A stretch of DNA of 64,000 nucleotides from Argentina anserina (lineage: Eukaryota > Streptophyta > Magnoliopsida > Rosales > Rosaceae), in assembly GCF_933775445.1 (NCBI RefSeq), contig NC_065872.1, positions 6,634,001 to 6,698,000 on the forward strand. The letters run 5' to 3'. The position numbers and the translations under genes were made by a program. The notes under the pieces are model-generated. The model searched no databases. It was not told the DNA's origin and was given only the letters and a program-made list of their open reading frames with translations. This document shows, in pieces, positions 10,406 through 24,125 of this stretch. Position 1 is the first letter of the stretch. Each line of letters begins with the position of its first letter.

Positions 10406-12619
10406 ATCACCGTCTCACATACATCGCAATACTTGTGAGACTCTGGAAAAGCATCACAATCTGTAGTGTTTTATTTTGTTCTAGTTTTGCGTACTTTGTA
10501 ACTTACAGAGTATTCTCACTTTTCCTATCATGAGCTTTACCTTAGCTTATAGACAAACTTACGTGCATTCATGAATATTCTCCTTATAATTGTAAAGCGG
10601 GATGGAATTCGGAGCTAGATAAGGTACTGATAAAAGCCGTGTCCAACGGAGCCATGGAGGGAGCTAATTACTAATTAAAGTGAATGCAACACCCTAATCA
10701 ACGAGACTGCACTTTTTGAGTTTCTGGTGAACATGGCATGATGTTCGTTTTCACAGGACCATCACAGTAAATCTCGACGTCATGAAATATGTTAATTATG
10801 ATGCTAATCTTATGTTTGACCTAATGATTGAAAAGCCAGCCTCCGCTCTTCTTGACTGAGATGATGTTTAGGATGAATTATATGTAAAGCTAATCCTCTA
10901 CATTACTACATATATAGCTAGCTATCTCCCGCCGTTCCCCGGTGATTTTTACGGCGCTGCTCGTAAAAATTATATTCGTAGGTTGACATGAGAATTGAAA
11001 ATTAACCAATGTTAAAACAGGTGTGTAAGAACTGAGGCTCATCTGTTTTGGGTTTTCTGAACTTTAACATGCATGTTACTGCTTAATGTCGACTTAAACT
11101 CGTAAAAAAAATTCATTTATTTTTCATTATCGATTCATAACGAATGCAATGATGCTTAATTCTACAACATCAATCTTACTAAAATCATAATTGAGTTCGG
11201 TTAATCGCTATGCTCATTCTGTTTAAGAACTTGTCTTATCATAATTTGAAATTCTTTAAGTTGTAATAGTGTTATATGAACCATTTTCTGCACATACATC
11301 TAGAATTATTATTGTAGATTTTATCATAAACATCAGCAAAGAGAACTGTCCAATGACATTGGAAGAAAGTTCTGTCCAATAGTGACATTGAAAGGAAATC
11401 TTCTTCTAGGTTAAACCAAGAAATCCGGCAGTCAATTGCTGACTTTAACTAACCAGCGTAGGGTACGTTCATGATTATAATAGAGACCAAATTAACGGAG
11501 TTGTTCTTTGTTCGTCACCTCAATAGTTTTTAGAAAAGCTGCTATAAAATCGAATGTAGACCACAATTAGAATAGGAATAAATAGTGTAGAACGGATTAC
11601 AGTTGATTTGTAAAGTGCTTATATAAGAAATAATTTTCGTAATAATGAGCTAGCTATAACACCAAAATATGATCCAATGTGCCATTGCTTCTTCTTTGTT
11701 TCTCTTACAGACTGTGTCACTCTCTCTTTTTACGCACAAATAATGGAATCAAAGAAAATTTCCCCAGCCTTCAATCAATTCTTGCACGCGTAACGTAAAG
11801 AGTACCCTTGCCAGCCCTAGCCTTATTGGAATCACCAGCAGAGAGAGAGAGAGAGAGAGAGAGATCGATATGTCATAGATGATGTGACGAAATAAATATA
11901 CGAGGCTCTCATGGACCAGTCCTTATCAGTCAGGTGTTGCTCTCTACTAGCTAGCGACCCCTCTCTTCGTTTTCATATTCATCGTCTATCTCTGAGCTTC
12001 CACTATTTCTCTTAATAACTATGACGATGAGTTGAACCATTGCAGTTAATTTAAAGCAAACTTCACTCATACCGTTAATGGCTAATGGGGTAGCCATGCC
12101 CTATACCCCATCGTTTTCAAGCATGGCCAGCAGAGAATGAATCTTACTGGAAACGGTGCTTTTCGATCTCACACACGGCATCAGAGATTCTTTCCCACCT
12201 GAGAAAGGGAAATGTTGGAGCTCTTCTTCCGATGAACCTTTCCCTTTTGGCGCATGAGCTGATATGTTTCAGAGCTCAGAGAGATTACTGTGTTGAGTCA
12301 TTGAGTCCCCAGTTACGAGTTTTCCACCCTTGGATGCTTATCTCTTGTGTAAGCTTGGGAATTGGAATTGAGGCTAAGAGAAGCCAAGTTTCAAAGACTT
12401 GCTGGTTCCTATTTCCCATAACTCGTCTGGCTTGTTTAGTTATATCTTGTCCCAGAAATCACAGGCCAGGTTTAAAGGCTAGGGCTTATCTGATTCAGAC
12501 TTCAACGAGTATGGGATTTTGATAGCATTTATTGCTCAAAAGAGATGTAGAATGCGATGTTACATGGCATGAGCTTGATCTATAGTGTATACAGATTATG
12601 GACATGATAAATCGCGATT
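10406..12619. other. Intergenic, no gene recognised
   Basis: AT-rich, with a (GA)n microsatellite near 11838-11864. A moderately GC-rich patch at about 12060-12530 carries an open frame (12232-12522) with no recognised domain. A small hairpin (ATGGGGTA...TACCCCAT) lies near 12084-12112. An unannotated non-coding transcript is possible but unsupported. Confidence 0.5.
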
Positions 12620-12624
12620 GTTTT

Positions 12625-15432
12625 TGTAATGACCCTAAAATTTCAAGCTTAAAAACTCAAAATTTCAAGTCGTTAAACACTAAACAATTTCAATGAAATC
12701 GAAATCATTAAAATGCCACACCGGATCATCTCTGAGTTCAAAATACAACTCAGTTAAATCGATTATTACAAACCAAATTATAATTCAACATTATAATAAA
12801 TGGAAATGAATAATCCTCACAAGATAGTCACACAAAATTCCCACACAAGCTGGAGGTAAATAACTTCAAGTTCTCTGAGCAGTCCGTCAATTCCCGCTAA
12901 TCCACATATGCGGAGTTATCCACTACACCATCGAATTGGTGCACCGGGATTGTAAATACAAACCCGGTAAGCTTTACAGCTCGTATGAGTAAAATGAAAA
13001 TATAATTCGCATATCAATATATACGAAAATCCAGAAATCAACAAATATAAATGCACTCATGAGTCAATGGACGGCCCATCTGGTCGTCCCAAAAAATATG
13101 AAATAAAACGCTCATGAGAAATTCAGTAACCATTATGGTTACCAAAATGCATTTATATTACGGGTACCAAGAACGCTGGTACACATCTGTTACCCCTCTC
13201 GTAATACACCGCCGATATTGGATAGCCACCCGCTACCCAACATCCAAAACAATCTGAGTACCCATGAGCAGATAACCACCCGTTACCTCACATGCAGTAC
13301 TAAGGCAGACAAACTAGAGCTCTAACTGTATCGTAACTTTCGCCCGGCCAAAGGCTAGGTTCCGACTTGCCAAACACGTACAATAATCTCACATCATATT
13401 GTACCATATCACGTCCGAAGACAAATCAACATTTTAACAATCTCAATGTTAAAATCAAGTACAATAATCTCACATCATATTGTACCAAAATCAAGTCCGA
13501 AGACAAATTAACATTTTAACAATCACCATGTTAAAATCACGTACAATAATCTCACATCATATTGTACAAATCAAAATCACATGCTCAATATTTAATTCTC
13601 GTCATCGAAATGACAAATCCCAATGAATTTATAACAGTATATAATATAGCAAACTATATATATATATATGTACTTATTACCATTTATACAATATATATAT
13701 ATAATCCACTATATCGTATACATGTCGTAATTCAATATTAAAAACTCTTGTAAAATCTTGAATCTCCGCAAGGGCAGAAATATGTGAGATTTTACTCACC
13801 TTATCGACTCGAGCGTAATTCCACAATTTCCGAAGATAATTTCTTTCCTTGATTTATCGATCACCTTGAAAAGATAAGAAAAGAATTTAGAAACATTTCG
13901 TAAACCTTTAAATTCCGAAACAGTAATAAACTGTTACTGTTAAGCAATTTTTGGTTTTTACGAAGGTACTGTTCACGGTTACTGTTCACGGTTACTGTTC
14001 ATGTATTACTGTACAAATACACAAATAATACGTATTTCTGTATGTATACATACAATAATACGTATTTCTGTACGTATACATACTATTCAAAATGTAAATA
14101 CAATCTCAGTAAATAAAATTTACTAAATTACCTTTTACAAATTACTTTTTACAATTACTTTTTACAATTACTGAAAGTAATTTATATTTACATTTACCGT
14201 ACGTAAAATTTAATTTACATTTACCGTACGTAAATAAAATTTACATTTACATTTACCGTACGTAAGTAAATTACCAAAATACCCTTCTGGAATACTGTTC
14301 ACGCGCCGCCGCACGTGGCAGCGCGTGGAGTGCACGCGCCACCTCCGGCAAGCCGCGCGTGGCGCTCACGCGCCACTCACTGTGGCAGCGCGTGGGGCAC
14401 ACGCGCCGACGCCAAACACGGCGCGTATCACGCCACCGCCGCCCCAAATCTCTTCTCCTTCCTCCCTTCTTCCTTCCCACGGTCTCAAACCACTCCTAAG
14501 ATAACACACGCACCCACACGCGCCGCCCAAGGCGGCGGTAACCCCTCCTCCTCCGATCTCCTAAATCTTAACTCCAATTCATCCAAAATTTCACAACAAG
14601 CATCACAACAATCCAAATATGCAATCCCTCACCTCAATCGAAGTTTTGAACCGTCGGACTCGCCGGGAAAGTTCAATGAAGTCGTCGTGGGGTCTCGGAT
14701 TCGAGGGGAAGTGGTTGACACCGCTGCAGCAAAAATCGAACGTCTCCTCCAGTGAAATCATGTCGAGGGGTGCGGGAGAAGCTCGCCAACATGCCTCCTA
14801 GCTTGCGCGGTGCCGGCGACATCGAGATTGACGGGGCCGAAGCTATATGTCGTCGTCGCTACTTGTTCCCCGCCTAGGGTGGGTCGCTGCTACCACCGGT
14901 CGACGTATCTTGGCCGTGCGGTCTCAATGCCACCGGCAGTGTCAAGCACGGTGGCCAGTGGAGGGAGATCGCCGGTAGAGAGAAGGAGAGGGGAAGGGAT
15001 CGGGGAGAGAGAGTGAGTGCAGAGAGAGAGAAAGGGAAAAGGGGAGGCGGAAGTGAAGAGAGTGAATGGGTTTCCTGAAATGGAAACCCTAAACACAAAA
15101 TATCCTATTTATACTCGTTTTCAAAATCGGAAACTAACTTCCGATATTAATAACTTCCACATCCGACGTCCGATTAGAACGCGTCACATACTCACGAACT
15201 CTTTTCGACGAGCTCTACAACTTTCGTGAAGAAAGTTTTCGCAACCGAGCAACGGAATAAAAGTCGATATATACGTTGCGGTAACGTTACGTTTTTAATT
15301 AAACGATCCGAGAACGTTTCCGTTTTCGTTTCGAAATATCGCAAACCTCCAATTGTCGTCTTGAATTAATTTCACAAGTTTAACACTTTGAAAATACTCG
15401 ACATTTAGTTTCTAAAAATTCGGGTTATTACA
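12625..15432 (-). mobile_element. Solo LTR of the Tekay/Del-like chromovirus family
   Basis: Runs from TGTAATGACCCTAAAATTTC to CGGGTTATTACA and is homologous along its length to the LTRs at 34083-37138 and 40765-43832. It is flanked by a perfect 5-bp duplication GTTTT (12620-12624 and 15433-15437), the signature of insertion followed by LTR-LTR recombination. It contains the same modules as the young LTRs: tandem GTACAATAATCTCACATCAT units, GTACGTATA-type repeats, a GC-rich block (about 14290-14560) and a GA-rich tract. Shorter than the young LTRs (2808 versus 3056-3068 bp) and visibly diverged. Confidence 0.92.
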
Positions 15433-15523
15433 GTTTTACTTGTTCCGCAAGTTCAATCACATTCTAGATGTCATACTCTATAAATATTGATAGAGCGTTA
15501 ATTAAAACGTCTATAACAAACCC

Positions 15524-16916
15524 TGTAAAACATCATCGTTAGTATAGAATAAGCAGGGATCGTTCTTTCCGGGGAATTGAAGAGAACTCTAAACTTTTAG
15601 TATTAATAAATAAAGAGGGGTTTAAGATTAATTATTAACTACTAAAATAAAACATAAATTGCTATTTACATGATCGACTTCTCTTTAACAAACTTAAACC
15701 AAATTTACCATTACACCACATAATTACAAGTTCGAACCTATCATGCATTCTAATTTGACCAATTACATATTTTTTAGACATCAATCATCTAATCATGCAA
15801 GATTTTAATTAACATTAAAATTGACTTAAGGCCTAATCTAAATTTGCATGCAATCGAATTCAATAACACTTAGAGTAGAAATCAAACAAAATTACATTTA
15901 AGCACCAAATCTTTGTTGGAGACATGTTTCATGTGTGACGTCACCCACCATGGTTTCACATGCAAATTTCCAGATTTTTTACCACTTTTAATCAACACAA
16001 ACCGAACCTACTTAGGGCATCATTCGATTTGTGTCAATATGCTTGATGAATATAGCACTCAAACACAATCTTAGGGACTGCATCTAAGCACTAAATTCAT
16101 ATGCTCATATTTGAAAATTATCTAAAAGTATGAGAAAGATGATTAGAATACAACAATAGAAATACAAACTTCAATAATTATAAGAACATAAATTCGGTAT
16201 AGTCTAAAAAAATATCAAATACAATCTGAAAATTCTAAAACAAATACAAAATCAATATTTTCACATAAACAACAACTTACAATCTTCATAAACAAAGAAT
16301 TGTAGATTAACACAAATAGACGAAGCCATGGAGATGAGTTGCGAGAATCACACGTTGTAGAAACCTTAGAGGTACGGCTGCAATAAGTGAAACTCGGTGG
16401 AGATGATGATATTTTTTTTGGGTGGACGACTTGGCTAATTTGTGAGGAAGTTTATGGTGGTGTTTTGGTAGAGTTTTGGCTCTTGAATGCTAATGAGAAG
16501 TGATGTTATTTGAGAGATGAAGTCATGTATATATAGAGGAAAGAATAAGGGTAGTTGCATCTTTCCTCATATTATAATGCCATGTTTTATGCCTTTAATG
16601 ATCATCTTCTATTTAATTGTTAAATGACTTGGCTCCATCTTTTTTTCTTTAATTATCTCTTCAATCCAATCTGAAAATAAGAAAATAAAATCATAAGTAA
16701 GAGATAATTAGTTTCAAAACCTAACAAGGATTCCTAGTCAAACTAGGACTCTAAACTAATTATGCCTTTTTAACTCATGTAAGCATAAAAATGTATCCAA
16801 TACCGCTCAAGACTCTTACTACGACTCAATAACTCAATAGTACAACAATAAGGGCTAAGAAAAGTACAAATTGAGGTAAAAACATGTTAAGAACGTCGCA
16901 CAAAATGATCCTATCA
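15524..16916 (-). mobile_element. LTR-like dispersed repeat, copy B (inverted relative to copy A)
   Basis: Reverse-complement homologue of 3098-4944 with the same terminal TGATAG / TTTTACA. It lacks most of the purine-rich tandem repeat. On its minus strand a TATATATA motif (about 16532-16540) precedes the same conserved leader as in copy A. No target duplication found. Confidence 0.6.
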
Positions 16917-17086
16917 AATACTAAGATCATCGATCAGGCAAAATCATGTCTTATTTGATTGAAAATTGAAATTTTAGTATGTCATCAGTTTGTATACTTT
17001 CTAGAAATCATGTTTGAGTAATGATTGATGTATGTTTTACTTCAAAGTATTTTCACATACAACATGAACTACCCAAATTAGAGAAG

Positions 17087-17131
<45 letters not shown>

Positions 17132-17909
17132 TGAGTCCTGAGTACAAATTATTTTCATTAGTTAATATTGTGTCATGTATCATACACGTCGTGCATACAA
17201 GATTTTTGAAGGTCTTTAGACAACAAATATAACTTGTCATAAGGATTTTTTTTAGGGAAATGAATTAACTTCATTTGGCCTTAAGCTATGCACGACGACA
17301 AAAGATCATATGCAAGAGGTGACATGCCACCTCTCATACAAGCTAACTTAAGAAAACAAATAAATGCACAAAAACATGTTTATTATACAAACCAAAATTT
17401 GAAAAAGTCCGAAACGAAAACGGAAAAACACTAAAGCAAAAATTAAAGCATAGTAACTCGCTTGAGTATAATTTAACGACTTTTGACACTAAAATATCGA
17501 GCCTAGGACATCAATTTCGTACTCTCAATGTTAGCAAAATCGAAAGAAAAGATAAGAGGGAATGATCTTTCACCCCACAATGGATGGCAAATTAGATATA
17601 GCCAAACCGAAATAGAAGAGGTAAGTGGGTGTCCAGAGCCTAGCCCAATGAGAGTTGCTTGTCATAATACTTAAAAAAAACAGTATTATGATATATGAAT
17701 AATGTTGTCTTACGAAATTTGTCTTACGAAATTTTCTTATGAAGAGTGAAACTTGTAACGTAGTTGGAACTTGAAAGAGGATGGCCGAGCCGCTATTGCA
17801 TGTATATTCATAGACCTAACATCCTAGTCATCCTTCATACACATAATCGAAGCCCATCTATACTCACTATTGCTACAAAGTTACTCAATTCTGGCGTAAA
17901 CACTTATTG
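16917..17909. other. Intergenic, no gene recognised
   Basis: AT-rich with a long (TA)n tract at about 17092-17131. A short palindrome (GAGGTGACATGCCACCTC) lies near 17317. Nothing else seen. Confidence 0.6.
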
Positions 17910-20880
17910 TGTGACGACCCCAAAATTTCGAGCATAAAAACTCAAAATTTTAAAGTCGTTAAACACCAAACAATCTCAATGAAATCGAAATCATTTAAAA
18001 TGCACAGCGGATCATTACTGAGTTCTCAATACAACTCAGAAAACCAATTATTACAACCCAAATTTATAATTCAACATTACATAAGATGGAAATGTAATAA
18101 TCCTCACAATCTCTCACAAAACTCACAATAAATCCACATCAATTCTCACACTCAAATCCACGCTAGAAACCTCACCACAAGCAGGATACGAACGACTTCG
18201 AGTCTCCGGAGTCGTCACTCGATCTCTACTAATCAACACCTGCGGAATTATCCCCTACACCATCGAATTGGTGCACCGGGATTGTAAACACAAACCCGGT
18301 AAGCTTATAGCTCGTATGAGTAAGATGAAAATATAATTCGCATATTAATATATACGACAATCACAAACCAACAAATATAAATGCTCTCATGAGTCAATGG
18401 ACAGCCCATCTGGTTGTCCCAAAAACAATATATGAAATGAAAGTGCTCATGAGAAATCGGGCAACCCTTATGGTTACCCAAAAACATTTATAATACGGGT
18501 ACTAATGAACGCTGGTACACATCTGTTACCCCTCACGTAGTACACCGCTGATATTGGATAGCCACCCGCTACCCAACATCCAAAATAATCTGAGTACCCA
18601 TGAGCAGATAACCACCCGTTACCTCACATGCAGTACTAAGGCAGACAGACTAGAGCTCTAACTGTATCGTAACTTTCGCCCGGCCAAATGCTAGGTTCCG
18701 ACTTGCCAAACACGTACAATAATCTCACATCATATTGTACCAAAAACCAAGTCCGAAGACAAATCACATTTTAACAATCTCCATGTTAAAATCACGTACA
18801 ATAATCACACATCATATTGTACCAAAAATCACATGCTCGATAAAATCTTGTCATCAAAATGACATCATCACAATAAAATCATAACAATATATTATATAGC
18901 AAACTATATATATATATGTATTTATTTACCATTTATACAATACATATATATAATCCACTATATCATATCCATGTCATAATTTATAAACACGTCCGAAGAC
19001 AAAACGTTTAACAAACTCCATATTAAAATCACATGCTCGTCATCGAAATGACATATTTCAAATGAATTCATAACAGTATATATTATAGCAACTATATATA
19101 TATATGTACTTATTACCATTTATACAATATATATATAATCCATTATATTGTATACATGTCGTATTTCAATATTTAAAACTCTTACAAAAATCTTGGAATC
19201 ACCGCAAGGGTAGATTCGTAAATATGTGAGATTTTACTCACCTTATCGACTCGAGCGTAATTCCACAATTTCCGAAGATAATTCATTTCCTTGATTTATC
19301 GATCACCTTGAAAAGATAAGAAAAGAATTTAGAATCGTTTCGTAAACCTTTAAATGCCGAAACAGTAATAATCGGTTACTGTTCAGCAATTTTCGGTTTT
19401 TACGAATTCACTGTTCGCTGTTACTATTCACTGTTCACGTATTTACTGTTTGTGTATTACTGTACAAATACGCATCCAATACGTATCTCTGTACGAGTAC
19501 ATACTGTTTACATATTTCTGTACGTATAAATACTAATCAAAATGTACGTACTGTCTCAATAAATAATAATTACCGAATTACCCTTCTAAAATTAATTTTT
19601 ACCTTTACTAAAATTACTTTTAGTAAAGGTAAAAAATAATTTATATTTACATTTACCGTACGTAAATAAAATTTACATTTACTGTATGTAAATCACCTTT
19701 TTACATTTACCGTACGTAAAAATAAATTACAAAATTACCCTTCTCAGAATCACTGTTCACGCCGCCGCACGTGGCGGCGCGTGGGGTGCACGCGCCACCT
19801 CCGGCAGGCCGCGCGTGGGGCCCACGCGCCGACACTAACCAAGGCGCGTATGACGCCACCGCCACCCCAAAACCATCCTCCTTTCCCCCCTCTTCCTCCC
19901 CACGGCCTCACGCCGCCCCTAGACCCCTCCACGCTCCCACACGCGCCGCCTAAGGCGGCGGTGTTCAAAATCCTCCGATCCCCACAAATTCAAACCAAAT
20001 CCTCCAAAAATCATCAACAATCCATCACAACAATCACACAAGGTTAATCCTTACCTAAATCAACGTTTTGGACCGTCGGTTTCATCGGAGGAGTTCCAAA
20101 AATCGACGTGAGGGCTCGGTTTCGATGGGAGGTAATCGTTGGCGTCGCTGCTCGAGGTGAGTCTCCCCCGTGGGTTGATTCGTGTCGTGGAGGAGGAGGG
20201 CGAGCTCGTGGTGGTGGTGCCGAGCTCCTGCGATGCTGGCCACTTCGAAATCGATGAACCCGAGGTCGAGTTCCGTCGGTGCTTCTCGATTTCCGCTCGG
20301 GGTGCGTCGCCCCTACCACCGGTCGCTGCGTCGTGGTCGCGCGGTCTCAGTGACACCGGCGGTGTCAAGCACGGAGGCTGGTGGAGGGAGATCGTCGGCT
20401 TGGAAGGAGAGGGTCGGGGAGAGAGAGTGACTCGGGAGAGAGAGGGAAGGAGGAGGCGCGGGGGGTGAGGGAGAGAGAATAGGGTTTCTGAAAATGGAAA
20501 CCCTATTCTGATTAATTTCCTTTTATACTCGTTTTCAAAATCGGAAACTAACTTCCGACATTAATAACTTCCACCTCCGACGTCCGATTCGAACTCGTCA
20601 CATGTCCACGCACTCTTATCGACGAGCTCTACAACTTTCTTGAAGGAAGTTTTCGCAACCGAGCGACGGAATAAAAGTCGATATATACGTTGCGGAAACG
20701 TAACGTTTTTCTAATTAAACGTTCCGAGAACGTTTCCGTTTCTCGTTTCACAACGTCGCAACAGATCACATTCATTCTAATTACATTTCACAACTTCATA
20801 GAATTTATATCAAACTGCTTGGAGACAAATTTAACACTTAAACCTAAGCTTTCTAAATCAGTCCCCAAGAAATTTGGATA
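17910..20880 (-). mobile_element. Truncated LTR of the same Tekay/Del-like family
   Basis: Starts TGTGACGACCCCAAAATTTC and follows the family LTR module by module: GTACAATAATC repeats, (TA) patches, GTACGTATA repeats, GC-rich block at about 19755-19965, GA-rich tract. Homology fades near 20830-20880 and the expected terminal GGGTTATTACA is missing, so the 5' end of the LTR in element sense is lost. No target duplication was found. No primer-binding site lies to its left, so it is not paired with the solo LTR at 12625. Confidence 0.85.
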
Positions 20881-21172
20881 AATAGAGAAGTGCCTTACCC
20901 GAACACCAAGACTGATCAGACTGATCAGACTCATAAGAGTATATAACATAAACAAAGTCAACTCGACGAGTATATTACATGAAAGCAACTGAACTTACTA
21001 AATAAGTTGAGCTTATTATAGAACAGAAGAACTCAACTCAAAGAGAAAACACAAATATGATAAGGCTCTACTAAAGATCAGAGAACTGAAGGACTGATAC
21101 AGGAGGCGCTCCACAGAAAATCTGTCCTGCTTGTTACTCTATTTCCCAAGATAAATCAGTAAAGGACTGATA
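20881..21172. other. Intergenic, nothing recognised
   Basis: AT-rich sequence between the truncated LTR and the duplicated Copia flank. A tandem CTGATCAGA pair lies near 20912-20930. Confidence 0.5.
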
Positions 21173-21416
21173 CGTGTGAGTTTTTTCATAGCTGTTAAAC
21201 AATGGTTTGTTTTCTTCAACTTTGAGAACTAAATCTTATAAACATTATTTGGTTTCGATTTCTACTCTGACTCTTCTGACTTATACAATCCGGGAACCCT
21301 CCCAGGTATTATGTCTATGGAATTGATGACGTAGCTTGAACACTAGTTTGCATTTTGCAAGATGGATGCTTGATATTAATTTGCTACTAGTATATCTATT
21401 ATCGAATGCCTACTTT
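21173..21416 (+). repeat. Left copy of a 244-bp direct duplication flanking the Copia element
   Basis: Begins CGTGTGAGTTTTTTCATAGC and ends CGAATGCCTACTTT directly at the TGTCGGCG start of the 5' LTR. Matches 30210-30453 with about four substitutions seen by eye. The repeated sequence is not part of the LTR, because at the other end it lies outside the 3' LTR. Confidence 0.9.
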
Positions 21417-21520
21417 TGTCGGCGTGAATCACGGAGTAATTAGTGTTAGATTAGACTATATATATGATTAATCTGTGTATGAATTCATCAAACAATTACA
21501 AGCAATAAGCAATATTCTTC

Positions 21521-22289
21521 TGTTGGAAAATGGTTGGAAAAACCATTTAAAACCAAATTTTAATTGATTAATTAAATTAAGTTAAACTTATAATTAATTA
21601 AAGATGAACATAGATTTGAGTTCTCCATAATGAGGACTACAAGATCATATGTTTGTTTGTGTAATTTGGTTTGTGGGTGAATAAGAAATTGTCACTCAAA
21701 GATGGCTACTTAGAATGAGGGAAATGTATTTGTCCCACATTGGAAAAGAGAAGTGTTGAAAAGACTTTATATAGAATCCATTGTGTATGAATTGTAAAGT
21801 GTGTAAGCCCCCTTATACCATCTCGCGCACGCGCAGAGGGGTGCAAATCCTAGATCACAAGGGAAACCCGTGCGACTTGCAGACACGAATCCAACACCGA
21901 ATTAAGGGTCAGAACACAGATTCTTTTTGCATTTCCGAAAATTCGGTTTTGACTTTTCAAATTCTCTTGACTGTTCAAATTCTTCTTTTGTAACAACTGA
22001 GTTATTATGTGTTATGGAGAATTATAACAGAATTGAAATCAATGTTTGTAACATATGTAACTCATATGTTATGATCTTTTGATTTATATAACAGTCATCT
22101 TATTAATTGCTGATTGCAAATCCTCACGGTATAAATAGCCACCATCATTTCATTGTAAAATCATTCCATTCGAAACACAATCCTCTCCCACTCTCAAAAT
22201 TCTTAGCTTTTCTCTGGTGATAGAAAGATGTACATTTCGAGTTCGTTGAGGGTTCTAGTTAGTAGTGCAACTTCCTAGAATCGTTTAGT
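21521..22289 (+). repeat. Inner Copia 5' LTR, truncated
   Basis: Aligns with 24126-24902 of the 3' LTR and breaks off after GAATCGTTTAGT, where the 3' LTR continues CGTTATATCC. A run of small substitutions and indels separates the two, so this insertion is older than the chromovirus at 34 kb. Confidence 0.9.
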
Positions 22290-22293
22290 ACGG

Positions 22294-23550
22294 ATGGTAC
22301 TTGCAATTGCAGCGTTGCGCAAACTTGAAGTACACCAAATGGATGTAAAGATGGCTTTCCTAAATGGAGATGTAGAAGAAGAAATCTACATGGAACAACC
22401 AGAAGGTTTTTCTGCTCCTTCTCAGAGTAAGAAGGTGTGCAGATTGGTTAAGTCATTATATGGCTTAAAACAAGCACCAAAACAATGGCATGAGAAATTT
22501 GATAATGTCATGATCACCAGTGGATTTAGAATAAATGAATGTGATAAGTGTGTATATGTCAAAGACACTGAAAATGGATATATCATTCTATGTCTGTATG
22601 TGGATAATATTCTTATCGTTGGGAGCAACGATAAGATGATCAAGTCTACTAAATACATGTTGAATTCTAAGTTTGACATGAAAGACTTGGGACTTGTTGA
22701 TGTCTTTTTAGGAATTAAAATTACGAGAACACCAGAAGGGCTAGTGTTGAGTCAAACACACTATGTGGACAATATTCTTGGGAAATTTGACAAGGAAGGT
22801 TCTGGAATTGTCAGAACTCATGTAGATATGAATTTACATTTGTCTAAGAATAAAGGTGAAAGTGTTTCTCAATTAGAGTATTCAAGAATAATTGGGAGTC
22901 TAATTTACTTAACAAGTTGTACAAGACCAGATCTAGCTTATGTGGTTCATAAGCTAAGTAGGTACACGAGTAATCCTGGAGCTATGCATTGGCAAGCGAT
23001 TGGAAGAGTACTCAAATACCTAAGGTATACTCATACCTATGGGTTACACTACACATCATACTCAGCTGTTATAGAAGGGTTCACTGATGCGAACTGGATA
23101 TCTGACATGAAAGACTCAAAGTCTACTAGCGGATATGTATTTACGCTAGGGGATACAGCCGTGTCCTGGAAATCCTCAAAACAAACAGTTATAACTAGAT
23201 CTACAATGAAGTCTGAGTTTGTAGCACTAGACAAATGTGGGGAGGAAGCAGAATGGTTACGCCAGTTCATAGAGGACATTTCTAGATGGACAAAACTTGT
23301 GCCTGCGATTGGTATACATTGTAATAGTCAATCTGCAATTAGCAAGGCACAGAGCAAGATGTATAATGGTAAGTCTAGACACATTCGTCGAAGACATAAT
23401 ACCATTAGACAACTACTCTCAACTGGAGTTATCTCTATAGACTATGTAAAGTCTAAGGATAATATTGCTGATCCTTTAACCAAAGGGTTAAACAGAGAGT
23501 TAGTTGAAAAATCATTGAAGGGAATGGGACTAAAGCCCATTGGAAATTAA
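22294..23550 (+). pseudogene. Copia reverse transcriptase (C-terminal part) and RNase H of the inner element
   Basis: A 418-codon open frame. It begins inside RT with [20 protein letters not shown] and EQPEGF, has [16 protein letters not shown], the polymerase motif [10 protein letters not shown], and [18 protein letters not shown]. RNase H follows with [59 protein letters not shown] and [11 protein letters not shown]. The catalytic YVDD motif reads YVDN (AAT at 22606-22608), which should inactivate the polymerase. The first ATG (22294) lies just after the deletion junction and is probably not a natural start. The C-terminal end looks complete. Confidence 0.9.
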
Positions 23551-24125
23551 AAATCACTACAGTGGATACCCAACCTAGCTGACTGGAGATCCAAGATCTA
23601 GGTTCAAAAGGGAAAACCAAATTGTAAAGATTAGTTCGGATCACTGTGGGGAGTTCCTCAAGTCCATTCCTATGATAAAAAACAGTGATACCCGTATGAA
23701 TGAGGTTAAGCTAAAACTTTTAATGATTCTTATGCGTCGAGAAATCGAGCAGAGTAATACGGGTTACTCTTAATTAAGAGATCACATATGCAAGAGAGAA
23801 GTGGGGCCACTTCTAGGGGAGTTAATGAGAACATAACTCTTATGAAACTACTTGCAGAACCAGGCGTGTGTTCCATGGCCAAAATGGGCACAAAAATGAG
23901 AACCGAAGTGTACCAGGGAGACCTGTGTAAAGTATGTCATCATTTACACAAATGATGAATAGTTCAAAGACATCGCGTCTACTATTTAGATAATAAAGTA
24001 AGCATATTTTTATAAGGGAAGGTTCAAATGGTCAAACCTACCTATCCTATGTAGGTTTCAACCATAGAAATGTATCACCAAATTCTATCGAGTCTTTGGT
24101 GGCCAATTTCATTCATGTGGGGAAT

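Noticed and set aside
12060..12530. Possible microRNA precursor near the ATGGGGTA/TACCCCAT hairpin
   Set aside because: Arms are only 8 bp and no known plant microRNA sequence was recognised.
13200..13600. CRISPR-like spaced repeats (GTACAATAATCTCACATCAT)
   Set aside because: A few tandem units inside a plant LTR; eukaryotic context, no cas genes, units not evenly spaced.
14271..15098. GC-rich and GA-rich open frames in the solo LTR (and equivalents at 19750-20468, 36122-36809, 42816-43503)
   Set aside because: Low-complexity Pro/Arg/Ser frames in several overlapping phases, all inside LTR copies; compositional artefacts, not genes.
15433..17909. That the LTRs at 12625 and 17910 bound a single chromovirus
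   Set aside because: The first has its own perfect target duplication, and no PBS or purine tract adjoins the inner edges; the interval is filled by an unrelated repeat.
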